Shown: positions 27,675 to 36,510 of the stretch, piece after piece | Numbering within the stretch: position 1 is the stretch's first letter | Layout of the letters: every line of letters starts with the position of its first letter | NCBI GenBank assembly: GCA_023129715.1 | Contig: JAGMBO010000057.1 | Location: forward strand, 26,489 to 90,488 | Reading direction: 5' to 3' | Source: Candidatus Eiseniibacteriota bacterium | GTDB lineage: Bacteria; Eisenbacteria; RBG-16-71-46; CAIMUX01; WJJG01 | DNA length: 64,000 bases | Translations under genes and position numbers: made by a program | Notes under the pieces: generated by a model | Seen by the model: the letters and a program-made list of their open reading frames with translations, nothing else | Told to the model about the DNA's origin: nothing | The model's database searches: none

Positions 27675-28955
27675 GTGGAGCGCGGAGCGGGAGGGAGCGG
27701 CCAGGGCGGGTCGCAGTTCGCCTTGGAGCAGCGCTGGATGCGTCTGGCCCTGCGGCTGGCGCGTCTGGGCTGCGGCCGGACGCACCCCAATCCGCGAGTC
27801 GGGGCCGTCGCGGTGCGGGATGGGGAGATTGTCGCTCGGGGCGTCCACCTGCACTTTGGCGGACCACACGCCGAGGCGGCGCTGATCGCCGGGGCGCCCG
27901 CCGGGTCGCTGACCGGGGCGACCCTGATCATCAATCTCGAGCCCTGCAGCCACAAGGGGAAGACGCCCCCGTGTGCTCCGGCGATCGTACGGGCAGGATT
28001 TCGCCGCGTCGTGGCCGCGATCGAGGACCCCAATCCCCAGGTTGCCGGAAGTGGATTCGCCTGTCTGCGAGCGGCGGGTCTGCAGGTTGAGAGCGGTCTG
28101 CTGGCTCGGGCCGCCCGGACGCTCAATGCTCCCTTTCTGTGGCATCAGGCGACGGGTCGGGCGCTGCTGACAGCCAAGATCGCCTCCAGCCTGGATGGCC
28201 GCCTGGCGGCCGGGGATGGCTCGAGCCGCTGGATCACCGGCCCCCATGCGCGCGAGCGGGTCGCCCGGTGGCGGGCCGAGTGTGATGCCCTGCTGATCGG
28301 GCGGGGGACGCTGTTGACGGATCGGCCCCGTCTGACGGCCCGCCCCCGACGCGACCCGCTGCGGGCCCTGCGCCGGGAGCTACCCCAGGCGGCTGCCGCC
28401 TGGCCCCATCAGCCGGTGCGGATCGTCGTCGATTCACGTTGCCGGGTCGCGGCCGAGGGAGTTGGGGATTCTCTGACGGTGAGCCCCACGGGTGGCCCCT
28501 GGGTCGTTGCCTGTGGCGCGCGGGCCCCGCAGGCGCGGATTCGGGCTTTGGAGGAGCGCGGGATTCGCTGTTGGCGCCTTCCCGAGGCAGGGGGGGGCGC
28601 CGGGGTGGATCTGCATGCACTTGCACGACGGTGTGCCGCTGAGGGCTTGCTCGATGTCGTCGTCGAGGGAGGTGCGACCCTGACGACGGCGCTCTTCCGG
28701 GCCGGGCTCGTGGGGCGCCTGCGTCTCTTCCTGGCCGGGATCCTTCTTGGGGGCGCCCGGAGCTGGTGCGGAGACTTGGGCGTGACCACGCTGACCGGGC
28801 GGCTCGGGTTGACGATCACCCGCCAGGAACGGGTCGGTCCCGACATCCTCATCCACGCGCTCAGCCCGCAGGCCGCCCGGCTCCTGGGTGAAGAAGAGCC
28901 GGCCTTGCCGGAGCTCGAACTCCGGGGCGAGGGGTCGAGGCGCGGGGGAACTTGA
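27675..28955 (+). CDS. ribD: bifunctional riboflavin deaminase/reductase
   Basis: A 426-residue RibD catalysing the second and third steps of riboflavin synthesis: deamination of the pyrimidine and NADPH reduction of the ribosyl side chain. The N-terminal zinc deaminase has His65-Ala-Glu67 (HAE) and Cys91 and Cys100 in PCSHKGKTPPC, with the 9-residue Cys spacing of E. coli RibD. The C-terminal reductase begins near LTAKIASSLDGRLA and includes VEGGATLT. GTG 27675 is chosen because GGAGG 27664-27668 lies 6 nt upstream; earlier in-frame starts fall inside the riboswitch and are rejected. First gene of the operon, one base from ribE. Confidence 0.93.
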   Translation: MERGAGGSGQGGSQFALEQRWMRLALRLARLGCGRTHPNPRVGAVAVRDGEIVARGVHLHFGGPHAEAALIAGAPAGSLTGATLIINLEPCSHKGKTPPCAPAIVRAGFRRVVAAIEDPNPQVAGSGFACLRAAGLQVESGLLARAARTLNAPFLWHQATGRALLTAKIASSLDGRLAAGDGSSRWITGPHARERVARWRAECDALLIGRGTLLTDRPRLTARPRRDPLRALRRELPQAAAAWPHQPVRIVVDSRCRVAAEGVGDSLTVSPTGGPWVVACGARAPQARIRALEERGIRCWRLPEAGGGAGVDLHALARRCAAEGLLDVVVEGGATLTTALFRAGLVGRLRLFLAGILLGGARSWCGDLGVTTLTGRLGLTITRQERVGPDILIHALSPQAARLLGEEEPALPELELRGEGSRRGGT

Positions 28956-28956
28956 G

Positions 28957-29577
28957 ATGTTCACCGGGCTCATCGAGGAGATCGGCCTCATTCGCCGGCG
29001 AAGTCCCTTTGCCGGAGGGGTCCGCTTCGAGATCGAGGCACCGCGCTTGGCGCCTGCGCTCTCGGCTGGGGATTCGGTTGCCTGCCACGGCCTCTGCCTG
29101 ACCGTCGAACGGCTCGCGGCCGGGGGCAGCGGCTTCACCGTTGCGGCGATCACCGAGAGCCTCCGCCGTTCCACGGCGCGAGACTGGCGTCGGGGGGATC
29201 GGCTGCATCTCGAGCCGGCCCTGCGGGCGGAAAACCGTCTGGGGGGCCACCTGGTGCAGGGGCATGTCGACGGGCTCGGGCGGGTGGTTCGTGCGGGCCG
29301 CGAGGGGCGTGAAACGGTGCTCGCTCTGCAGATTCCCCCGCCGCTGCGCCGCTACCTGGTTGCCAAGGGATCGCTTGCAGTCGACGGGGTGAGTCTGACC
29401 GTGGGGGCGGTGCGCGGGGGCGTCTGCCGCCTCTTTATCATACCCAAGACGCTCGCCTGCACGCTGCTGGGGAACTACCGGCCGGGCCGGCCGGTCAATC
29501 TTGAGGTCGATCTCGTTGCCAAGTATGTCGAGTCCCTCTCGGCCCGCGGCGCCATCCCGGGCCGCGGGACCGGATAG
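28957..29577 (+). CDS. ribE: riboflavin synthase alpha chain
   Basis: A 206-residue enzyme that dismutates two 6,7-dimethyl-8-ribityllumazine into riboflavin and pyrimidinedione. It starts with the diagnostic MFTGLIEEIG and contains two lumazine-binding repeats: the first with GDSVACHGLCLTV and GGHLVQGHVDG, the second with GSLAVDGVSLTV. The length is normal. ATG 28957 follows the ribD stop by one base, indicating coupling. In many genomes this gene is called ribC or ribE; the function is the same. Confidence 0.93.
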   Translation: MFTGLIEEIGLIRRRSPFAGGVRFEIEAPRLAPALSAGDSVACHGLCLTVERLAAGGSGFTVAAITESLRRSTARDWRRGDRLHLEPALRAENRLGGHLVQGHVDGLGRVVRAGREGRETVLALQIPPPLRRYLVAKGSLAVDGVSLTVGAVRGGVCRLFIIPKTLACTLLGNYRPGRPVNLEVDLVAKYVESLSARGAIPGRGTG

Positions 29578-29593
29578 GGCAGGAGGTGGAGAC

Positions 29594-30856
29594 GTGAGTT
29601 GCCAGGGGAGCCAAGAACGGGTAGCCGGGCGGGACTTCGATCGGATCGAGGATGCGATTGCCGCCATCCGATCCGGCCAGCTCGTGATCGTCGTCGATGA
29701 CGAGGATCGGGAGAACGAGGGCGACCTGATCGGTGCGGCCGAGAAGGTCACGCCCGAGATGATCAACTTCATGGCTAAGCATGGCCGCGGATTGGTGTGC
29801 GTCTCCTTGGGCGAGGGGCGGCTGCGGGAACTCGACCTGCCCCCCATGGTGGCGCGCAACACCGCCAAGATGGGGACGCCCTTCACCATCTCGGTCGATG
29901 CGGTGACGGGGACGACCACCGGCATCTCGGCCCACGATCGTGCCCAGACCGTGCGCGCGCTGATCGCCCCCCGCACGCAGCCCGAGGATCTCGCCCGTCC
30001 CGGACATGTCTTCCCGCTGCGGGCGGTTCCCGGCGGAACGCTGCGGCGGGCGGGCCACACCGAGGGGAGTCTCGATCTCGCCCGCTTGGCCGGGCTCTAT
30101 CCCGCCGGCGTGCTCTGCGAAGTCATGAGCGATGATGGAGCCATGGCGCGTCTGCCGGAGCTGCGTGCCCTGGCGGGTCGCTTCGATCTGCGACTCGTTT
30201 CGGTCGCTGATCTGATCGCCTATCGCCGGCGTCACGAGACCCTCGTCCATCAGGTTGCCGAGTCGCCTTTCCCGACGCACTTCGGGATGTTCCGCATCCA
30301 CACCTTCGAGAGCGAGCTGGATGGGTCTCATCACCTGGCGCTCGTGCGCGGTGAGGTGACCGCGGAACGGCCGGTGTTGGTGCGCGTGCACTCAGAGTGC
30401 CTGACCGGGGATGCGCTCTTCAGCGCGCGCTGCGACTGTGGGCAGCAGCTTCGGCGGGCCTTGGAAGTGATTTCCGCGCAGGGCGGCGTCCTGCTCTACA
30501 TGCGCCAGGAGGGGCGGGGCATCGGCTTGGCGAACAAGATGCGCGCCTATGCGCTGCAAGATCGCGGCCTCGATACGGTCGAGGCCAATCTCCATCTCGG
30601 GTTCAAGCCCGATGAGCGTGACTATGGCATCGGCGCGCAGATCTTGACCCAGCTCGGGTGCCACCGCATCCGCCTGCTGACCAACAACCCGGCGAAGCGG
30701 GTCGGGCTGGAAGGCCACGGCCTCGAGATCGTCGCGCGGGTCTCGTTGGTGATGGATCCGACACCCTACAACTATCAGTATCTCGAGACGAAGCGTGAGA
30801 AGTTGGGCCACTGTTACGAGTCCGACGCACCCTGCGGACCAGTGGTCAGCCCCTGA
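29594..30856 (+). CDS. ribBA: fused DHBP synthase and GTP cyclohydrolase II
   Basis: A 420-residue bifunctional enzyme supplying both riboflavin precursors. The N-terminal RibB half has the acidic DDEDRENEGD motif (35-44) and HTEGSLDLARLAG. The C-terminal RibA half has the zinc site HSECLTGDALFSARCDCG and the RQEGRGIGL motif. Length and order are standard. GTG 29594 is chosen from AGGAGG 29581-29586, 7 nt upstream; the open frame extends further 5' into ribE without a better site. Third gene of the FMN-regulated operon. Confidence 0.94.
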   Translation: MSCQGSQERVAGRDFDRIEDAIAAIRSGQLVIVVDDEDRENEGDLIGAAEKVTPEMINFMAKHGRGLVCVSLGEGRLRELDLPPMVARNTAKMGTPFTISVDAVTGTTTGISAHDRAQTVRALIAPRTQPEDLARPGHVFPLRAVPGGTLRRAGHTEGSLDLARLAGLYPAGVLCEVMSDDGAMARLPELRALAGRFDLRLVSVADLIAYRRRHETLVHQVAESPFPTHFGMFRIHTFESELDGSHHLALVRGEVTAERPVLVRVHSECLTGDALFSARCDCGQQLRRALEVISAQGGVLLYMRQEGRGIGLANKMRAYALQDRGLDTVEANLHLGFKPDERDYGIGAQILTQLGCHRIRLLTNNPAKRVGLEGHGLEIVARVSLVMDPTPYNYQYLETKREKLGHCYESDAPCGPVVSP

Positions 30857-30869
30857 GACGGTCGCGCAT

Positions 30870-30902
30870 CCCCGGCGGCGGGCTGCAGGTCCGCCGCCGG
30901 GG
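30870..30902 (+). other. perfect 12-bp inverted repeat in the rib operon
   Basis: CCCCGGCGGCGG (30870-30881) pairs with CCGCCGCCGGGG (30891-30902) around a 9-nt loop, between ribBA and ribH. No T-run follows. Possibly an mRNA-processing or stabilising hairpin, or a partial terminator that lowers ribH and nusB. Confidence 0.7.
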
Positions 30903-30933
30903 GAGGCGCTCAGACGAGGAGGTAGGAGGCAAG

Positions 30934-31404
30934 ATGGTACGTGAGTTTGTGGCGCCGTTGGATGCGCGCGGCCTGAGAGTCTGCATCGTGGCGAGCCGCT
31001 ATGGGCGCATGGTGACCGAGCGGTTGGTTGCGGGTGCTCGGGAGTGCCTCGGACAGCATGGCTGCGCCGAGGAGGCGATCGATCTCGTCTGGGTTCCCGG
31101 CTCCTTTGAACTTCCCCTGGTGGCCCGCCAGCGGGCGGCGAGCAAGTCGTTCGACTTGATCCTGGCCCTGGGGTGCATCATCCGGGGCGAGACGACACAT
31201 TTCGAGTACATCGCCAAAGAGGTCTCGCGCGGCGTCGCCCAGGTCGGCTGGGACACGGGCGTGCCGGCGATTTTTGGGGTGATCACCGCCGAGACCACTG
31301 AGCAAGCCATCGAGCGCAGCGGCGTCAAGGGGGGTGGTCGTGGCTGGGAGGCGGCCTCGGCAGGAATCGAGATGGTTCACCTGCTCCGCTTGCCGGAGGC
31401 CTAG
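30934..31404 (+). CDS. ribH: 6,7-dimethyl-8-ribityllumazine synthase
   Basis: A 156-residue enzyme joining the pyrimidine and DHBP units to form lumazine; the family assembles into pentamers or icosahedral shells. Seen: VPGSFELPL, the strongly conserved GCIIRGETTHFEYI segment with the catalytic-loop His, and GVITAETTEQA. ATG 30934 has AGGAGGTAGGAGG upstream. It follows ribBA after a stem-loop and is two bases from nusB, the very common ribH-nusB order. Confidence 0.95.
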   Translation: MVREFVAPLDARGLRVCIVASRYGRMVTERLVAGARECLGQHGCAEEAIDLVWVPGSFELPLVARQRAASKSFDLILALGCIIRGETTHFEYIAKEVSRGVAQVGWDTGVPAIFGVITAETTEQAIERSGVKGGGRGWEAASAGIEMVHLLRLPEA

Positions 31405-31405
31405 C

Positions 31406-31855
31406 ATGTCTCAGCCCACGACCCGGCGCGGCGGGCGGCCGAAGGCGCGCGACCTAGTCATGCGCGTGCTCTACGAGGCCGAGATCACCGGGGACGACGC
31501 CCGCGAGGTGCTCGACCTCGCCTTCGGCCGCTTTCGCTTTACCGAAGAGGGCCGGCGCCATGCCGAGGTCCTGCTGCGTGCCGTCACCCGCCACCGGACG
31601 CGGCTGGATGAGACCCTGCAGGCGGGGCTCGAGAACTGGGATCTCGCCCGCCTCGGGGCGGTCATCCGGGCCATCCTGCGCCTCGGGGCTGCCGAGCTGC
31701 TCTATTTCAAGGACACTCCGGCGCGGGTCGTCTTGGACGAGACCTTGCGGCTGGCGCACCGCTACGGTGACGATCGGAGTGCTGCCTTCGTCAACGGAGT
31801 GCTCGATCCCGTCGCCCGGCGGGCCCGGCCAGGGGAGTTCGAGACAGGGGCTTGA
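31406..31855 (+). CDS. nusB: transcription antitermination factor NusB
   Basis: A 149-residue all-helical RNA-binding protein that, with NusE (S10), binds boxA for rRNA antitermination. Seen: RDLVMRVLYEAEITG near the N-terminus, LLRAVTRHRTRLDETL, the AILRLGAAELLYF helix, and the conserved DETLRLAHRYGDDRSAAFVNGVLD ending. ATG 31406 gives the usual short, basic N-terminus and has GGAGG at 31395-31399. It starts 2 nt after the ribH stop, so it shares the FMN-controlled transcript. Confidence 0.9.
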   Translation: MSQPTTRRGGRPKARDLVMRVLYEAEITGDDAREVLDLAFGRFRFTEEGRRHAEVLLRAVTRHRTRLDETLQAGLENWDLARLGAVIRAILRLGAAELLYFKDTPARVVLDETLRLAHRYGDDRSAAFVNGVLDPVARRARPGEFETGA

Positions 31856-31979
31856 CCTCTCCGTGGACGGCCCCGGTTGCCTGTGGTAACTTCCGGCCTG
31901 ATTATGCACTTAGGGTCAAGGGCCGCCCGGCGGCGGGCAAGGCTGGTGGCTCAGGATCGACGACCGAGGAATCGGTTTG

Positions 31980-32753
31980 ATGCGCGCGTCGACGCCGGAT
32001 CATTGGGATCGCTACTGGCGGGAGCGTCAGGAGATCGAAGACGTCTACTCGAACGAGGGACGCCTGCTCGAGCCGCTCGCCGATCTGCCGCTCGGGGGAT
32101 GCCGCGTTCTGGAAGTCGGGGCGGGCAGTGGTCGCGACAGCATCGCTTTGGCTCGCCGAGGCGCGCGGATCTTCGTCTTGGACTACGTGATGAGTTCCTT
32201 CCAGGTCATCCGCAGCGTCGCCGCCGCCGCCGGCATTCCGGTCGCCTGTGTGTGCGGGGATGCGACTCGCATGCCCTTCCGTGACGGATCCTTCGACTTG
32301 CTCTTCCATCAGGGCCTCATGGAGCACTTCCGGGATCCCCGGCCGCTGCTGCGCGAGAACTTCCGGGCGACGGCGCCGGGGGGCCATTGCCTGATCGACG
32401 TGCCGCAGCGCTATCATCCCTATACCCTGGCGAAGCATGTGATGATCGCCCTGAATCGCTGGTTCGCGGGCTGGGAAACCGAGTACTCCCCGGGGCAGCT
32501 CCGCGATTGGGTGACCTGGACGGGGTATGAAGTCGTCCGCGTCGGAGGGGATTGGATGGTGCCCGGTTTCTGGTACCGCTCGCTGCGCTACAGCCTGATG
32601 CGCGCGCGCTGTGGGCGTCTGCCGAGGTACCCGCCGGAGCTCTGGGGGATCGGGCCCCTGGCGAGGGCGATTCGCAACTGGTTACGTAATAAGCGGTTAG
32701 GGCCGTACACCTTCGCGATGGTGAACGTATTGGCCCGCCGGCCGGTTGACTAG
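31980..32753 (+). CDS. SAM-dependent class I methyltransferase
   Basis: A 257-residue protein with a Rossmann methyltransferase fold: motif I VLEVGAGSGRD near residue 44, the acidic end of strand 2 at FVLDY, motif II-like PFRDGSFDLLFHQG, and a post-motif APGGHCLIDVP. It belongs to the Methyltransf_11/UbiE-like group; the substrate cannot be told. A 124-nt gap after nusB and near-contact with the following glycosyltransferase suggest it is the first gene of the glycan operon, perhaps methylating a sugar or lipid carrier. ATG 31980 is chosen; TTG 31977 is also possible, and the ribosome-binding site is weak. Confidence 0.8.
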   Translation: MRASTPDHWDRYWRERQEIEDVYSNEGRLLEPLADLPLGGCRVLEVGAGSGRDSIALARRGARIFVLDYVMSSFQVIRSVAAAAGIPVACVCGDATRMPFRDGSFDLLFHQGLMEHFRDPRPLLRENFRATAPGGHCLIDVPQRYHPYTLAKHVMIALNRWFAGWETEYSPGQLRDWVTWTGYEVVRVGGDWMVPGFWYRSLRYSLMRARCGRLPRYPPELWGIGPLARAIRNWLRNKRLGPYTFAMVNVLARRPVD

Positions 32754-32755
32754 GG

Positions 32756-33946
32756 ATGGACCCCGAGACCGCCGCGGCGGCTCCGGGAACTGAAGAGGGA
32801 AGACCATTGGGTGGGGCGGCATACCATTTCGCCGTGGTCAGCTACCGTGATATCCGCCATCCCGAATTCGGCGGTGCCGAGGTGATCATCTACGAGATCT
32901 TTCGCCGCCTCGTCAGGTGGGGCCACAAGGTGACCTTCCTCGTCGGCCATTGGCCCGGTGCGCCGCGCGAGGAGGAGATCGAGGGTATGCGCATCCTGCG
33001 CGCCGGCTGCCAGTACACGTTCAACTTCCGGGCCCCGGGGATGCTCCGCCGGCTGCTCGCCCGCGAGCAGGTCGATCTGGTCGTCGAGGACATCAACAAG
33101 ATCCCCTTCTTCACCCCGCGCTTCCAGCGGCGGGCACCGGTGCTCGGAGTCGTGCCCCATCTCTTCGGCACGACCGTCTTCCAGCAAGCCTCCTTTCCCT
33201 TGGCGCTGTATGTTTACCTCTACGAGCGGTTCATCCCCAGCGTCTACCGCCGGTGCCGCTTCTCGGTGCTCTCGCAGACGACCCTCGAAGACTTAGTCGC
33301 CCGCGGCCTTCCGCGCGAGGCGCTACGGCTGATCCGCGCCGGCATCGACCACGACTACTACCGCCCGCTGGCGCGCCGGGGCGTTGCTCCCGGGCCGGTC
33401 GTGCTCTACCTGGGGCGGATCAAGAAGTACAAGCGTATCGACCTGGTCATTCAGGCGCTGCCGGCGATCCTGCGCGAGGTGCCGGAGGCCGAGTACTGGA
33501 TTGTCGGCGAGGGGGACTACCGCCCGGCGCTCGAGGCGCTCGTGGCCCGGATGGGACTCGAGAACCATGTGCGCTTTCTCGGGTTTCAATCGGGAGCGGA
33601 GAAGCTCGCAACGCTCTCGCGGACCCGGGTGCTTGCCTATACCTCGCCCAAAGAGGGGTGGGGACTCTCGGTGATCGAGGCCAACGCGCTCGGCATCCCG
33701 GCGGTGGCGAGCGATGCGCCGGGGTTGCGCGAGTCGGTGCGCAACGGTGAGACCGGTTACCTCGTGCCCCACGGAGACGTCCCGGCGCTCGCCGGGGCGC
33801 TGCGGCGCCTGCTCACCGACGACGACCTTTGGTGGCAGCTGGGACGCGCGGGGATGAGCTGGGCCACCGAGTTCAACTGGGAGCGCTCGGCCAAGGAGAC
33901 GTTCCAACTCGCGGAAGAGATCATCACGGATTGGAAGGGGGCCTGA
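32756..33946 (+). CDS. GT4-family glycosyltransferase
   Basis: A 396-residue group 1 (GT-B fold) retaining glycosyltransferase. Seen: N-terminal FGGAEVIIYEIFRRL (the nucleotide-sugar enzyme Gly-rich loop); the C-terminal domain from about 215 with VVLYLGRIKKYKRIDLVI; and the EX7E motif with Glu300 and Glu308 in KEGWGLSVIEANALG. Donor and acceptor are not identifiable. The short gap after the methyltransferase and the TGATG overlap with the following DUF2723 gene show one operon. It probably builds a cell-surface polysaccharide or O-glycan at the inner face of the membrane. Confidence 0.87.
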   Translation: MDPETAAAAPGTEEGRPLGGAAYHFAVVSYRDIRHPEFGGAEVIIYEIFRRLVRWGHKVTFLVGHWPGAPREEEIEGMRILRAGCQYTFNFRAPGMLRRLLAREQVDLVVEDINKIPFFTPRFQRRAPVLGVVPHLFGTTVFQQASFPLALYVYLYERFIPSVYRRCRFSVLSQTTLEDLVARGLPREALRLIRAGIDHDYYRPLARRGVAPGPVVLYLGRIKKYKRIDLVIQALPAILREVPEAEYWIVGEGDYRPALEALVARMGLENHVRFLGFQSGAEKLATLSRTRVLAYTSPKEGWGLSVIEANALGIPAVASDAPGLRESVRNGETGYLVPHGDVPALAGALRRLLTDDDLWWQLGRAGMSWATEFNWERSAKETFQLAEEIITDWKGA

Positions 33947-36510
33947 TGGACTGGCTGGCACGGCGTTTGAGAGATCCGGTCGTCTGGGGCGGGATCATCG
34001 TCTTTGCCGTTACCCAACTCGTCTACCTGCTCACCATGGCGCAGAGCTGTCCCTTCTGGGACAGCGGGGAGTTCATCGCCACCTCGCACGTGCTCGGCAT
34101 TCCGCACCCGCCGGGCACACCGCTCTACGTGCTGATCGGCAAGGTTTTCAGCCTCGTGCCGATCGGGCAGATCGCCATGCGGGTCAACTTCCTCTCGGCG
34201 CTTTCCTCCGCGCTGACGATCCTCTTCTCATATCTAATCATCGTCAACTTCGCCCGCCGCTGGACCCGGGGGCGTGAGACGCGGGTCGATCTGCTGATCG
34301 CCATCGCCGGCGGCATGGCCGGCGCCTTCTTCGCCGCCTTCTCCCGGACCTTCTGGGAGAACGCCACCGAGGCGGAAGTCTATGGGCTGAGTTCCTTGGT
34401 GATGGTCTTTGTCGTCTGGCTGGTGCTCAAGTGGGAGGCCTCCGGCTCCGACCGAGACCGCAACAACAGCTACCTGCTCCTGATCGGTTATCTGCTCGTG
34501 GTGGCGATCGGGATCCACATGGGGTCGATGCTCGTCGCCCCGGCGATTCTCCTGTACGTCTTGATCATCTCACCGCAGACGATCTTCAATCGCGACTTCT
34601 TGCTGACCTTGTTGCTGGCGGTTCTTGCGTTGGCGCTCTTCATCGTCGCCCGTGCCGTGGGCGCCTCGGTGATCTCCGGCCTCTGCCTGGCGGTGTTGCT
34701 CTTCGCCGGTGGGGTCGCCTGGCGCTGGCCGCGCCTCGGGCGGCACAACCTCGTTTTCTGGATCGTCGTCCTTGCGGCGATCGGTCTCAGCGTCCAGCTC
34801 TTCCTGTTGATCCGTGCGCGGCTCGATCCGGCGATCAACGAGGCCGATCCGAGCACCTGGAAGGAACTCTGGCTGGTGCTCTCGCGGGATCAGTACAAGC
34901 CGCCGAATCCCTTCCTGAAACGGCAGGCCTCCTGGGCCGTGCAGTTCGACAGGCACTTCTATCAGTACTGGAAAGACCAGTTCCACCTCGGGATCCGCCC
35001 CGGCTGGTTCTCGATGCTGCTGCCCTTCGCGATCGGCTTCATCGGCGGCATCGCCCAGTTGGTCAAGGACAGGCGCCGCTGGGTCCTGGCGGCGACCCTG
35101 ATCTTCTTCAGCAGCGTTTTCCTCGTCTTCTATCTCAACTTCAAGGAAAACGAGGTCCGCAATCGGGACTACTTCTTCGTCGTCGGCTATCACTTCTTCG
35201 CGCTCTGGATCGGGCTCGGTGTGGTGGCGATCGCGCGCTGGCTGCGCGGTGAGCCGCAGGAGGTCGATGGCGAGCAGCGCGAGCCGCCCGGCGGGCGGCT
35301 GTTCGGTCTCGGGGCGGCGGCGATCCTGGTGGCCCTCTCGCTCTTCCAGCTCAACCATGGTTGGCATGCCCACGACCGGACGCACTTCCTTGTCGCGCGG
35401 GACTATGCCTACAACATGCTCCACCCGCTGGAAGAGGATGCGATCATCCTAACCAACGGTGACAATGACACTTTCCCGCTCTGGTACATTCAGGAGGTCG
35501 AGGGCGTGCGCAAGGATGTCCGCGTCGTCAACCTCAGCCTGCTCAATACCCACTGGTACATCCGCCAGATCCGTGACTACGAGCCGCGCGTGCGCATCGC
35601 CATGACGGACAAGGAGATCAGCCGGCTTCAGGGGGTGATGTTGCCCAGCGGCGAGGTCGTCTGGATCAAGGACATCATGGTCGAGCACATCATCCAACAG
35701 AATCCCAACCGCCCGATCTATCTGGCGGTCACCGTCCCCGATGAGATGGGGCTCGAGGAGCACCTCGTCATGGAGGGCCTGGTCTTCCGCGTCGTGCCCG
35801 AGAAGGGCGAGCCCGAGCGGGTCGATTTCGGCACCACCTGGCACAACATGCGCGAGGTCTTTCTCTATCGCGGTCTGCTCGACGAGGAAGGCTACTACGA
35901 TCCGAGTGTCTATAAGGACGACAATGCGCGCAAGCTGATCCAGAACTACGTCGCGGCCTACGTGCGTCTCGCCCATGGACACCTGCGACGCAACGAGGAC
36001 GAGCGGGCGCTCGAGGCGCTCGAGTACGCGCGCCGGATCAACCCCGCCTTCCCGGGCGTGCTCTACACGATCGGCTATCTGCGGCTGGAGCGGGAGGAGT
36101 ACCAGACCGCCGAGGGAGCCTTCCGGGAACTGATCGAGCTGGGCAGCCGCTCTTCCGATGCACGCTCTCCGGAGACCTACCGTCTCCTCGGCGCGGCGGT
36201 CGAGGCGCAGGGGCGGATGGGGGAGGCGGAGGTGATCTATCGCGAAGCCTTCCGCCAATTCCCCGACGACTTCGATCTCTGCCGCATGCTCTTCACGCAT
36301 CTCTGGACGCAGGGTCAAGAGGAGGAGGGTGTGCAGGTGATCCGCCAGTGGCTGGTGCGTCACCCCGACGACGCGGTCACCCGCCGGGCGTTGGAAGATC
36401 TGCTCGGTTCGACGGGAGATGAAACCGAGAGCGCTGCGCCGGGCGAGACCCGGGGAACGGGCCGGGAGCCGCCTGGAGATCTCCTCCAGGTGCCGGAGGG
36501 CACACCCTGA
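33946..36510 (+). CDS. DUF2723 GT-C-like membrane protein with C-terminal TPRs
   Basis: An 854-residue integral membrane protein. The N-terminal 430 or so residues have about ten hydrophobic segments and the DUF2723 hallmarks: an acidic DSGEF (about 41-45) on the first periplasmic loop and the following HPPGTPLY. This resembles the PMT/ArnT class of polyprenyl-phosphate-sugar-dependent transferases. A soluble region follows (THFLVARDYAYNML, NGDNDTFPLWY), then TPR-like helices at about 660-815. The family is frequent in FCB bacteria, where glycosylation of exported proteins or lipids is the usual proposal. ATG 33946 overlaps the previous stop (TGATG), and its own stop overlaps the next start in the same way. 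Confidence 0.85.
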   Translation: MDWLARRLRDPVVWGGIIVFAVTQLVYLLTMAQSCPFWDSGEFIATSHVLGIPHPPGTPLYVLIGKVFSLVPIGQIAMRVNFLSALSSALTILFSYLIIVNFARRWTRGRETRVDLLIAIAGGMAGAFFAAFSRTFWENATEAEVYGLSSLVMVFVVWLVLKWEASGSDRDRNNSYLLLIGYLLVVAIGIHMGSMLVAPAILLYVLIISPQTIFNRDFLLTLLLAVLALALFIVARAVGASVISGLCLAVLLFAGGVAWRWPRLGRHNLVFWIVVLAAIGLSVQLFLLIRARLDPAINEADPSTWKELWLVLSRDQYKPPNPFLKRQASWAVQFDRHFYQYWKDQFHLGIRPGWFSMLLPFAIGFIGGIAQLVKDRRRWVLAATLIFFSSVFLVFYLNFKENEVRNRDYFFVVGYHFFALWIGLGVVAIARWLRGEPQEVDGEQREPPGGRLFGLGAAAILVALSLFQLNHGWHAHDRTHFLVARDYAYNMLHPLEEDAIILTNGDNDTFPLWYIQEVEGVRKDVRVVNLSLLNTHWYIRQIRDYEPRVRIAMTDKEISRLQGVMLPSGEVVWIKDIMVEHIIQQNPNRPIYLAVTVPDEMGLEEHLVMEGLVFRVVPEKGEPERVDFGTTWHNMREVFLYRGLLDEEGYYDPSVYKDDNARKLIQNYVAAYVRLAHGHLRRNEDERALEALEYARRINPAFPGVLYTIGYLRLEREEYQTAEGAFRELIELGSRSSDARSPETYRLLGAAVEAQGRMGEAEVIYREAFRQFPDDFDLCRMLFTHLWTQGQEEEGVQVIRQWLVRHPDDAVTRRALEDLLGSTGDETESAAPGETRGTGREPPGDLLQVPEGTP

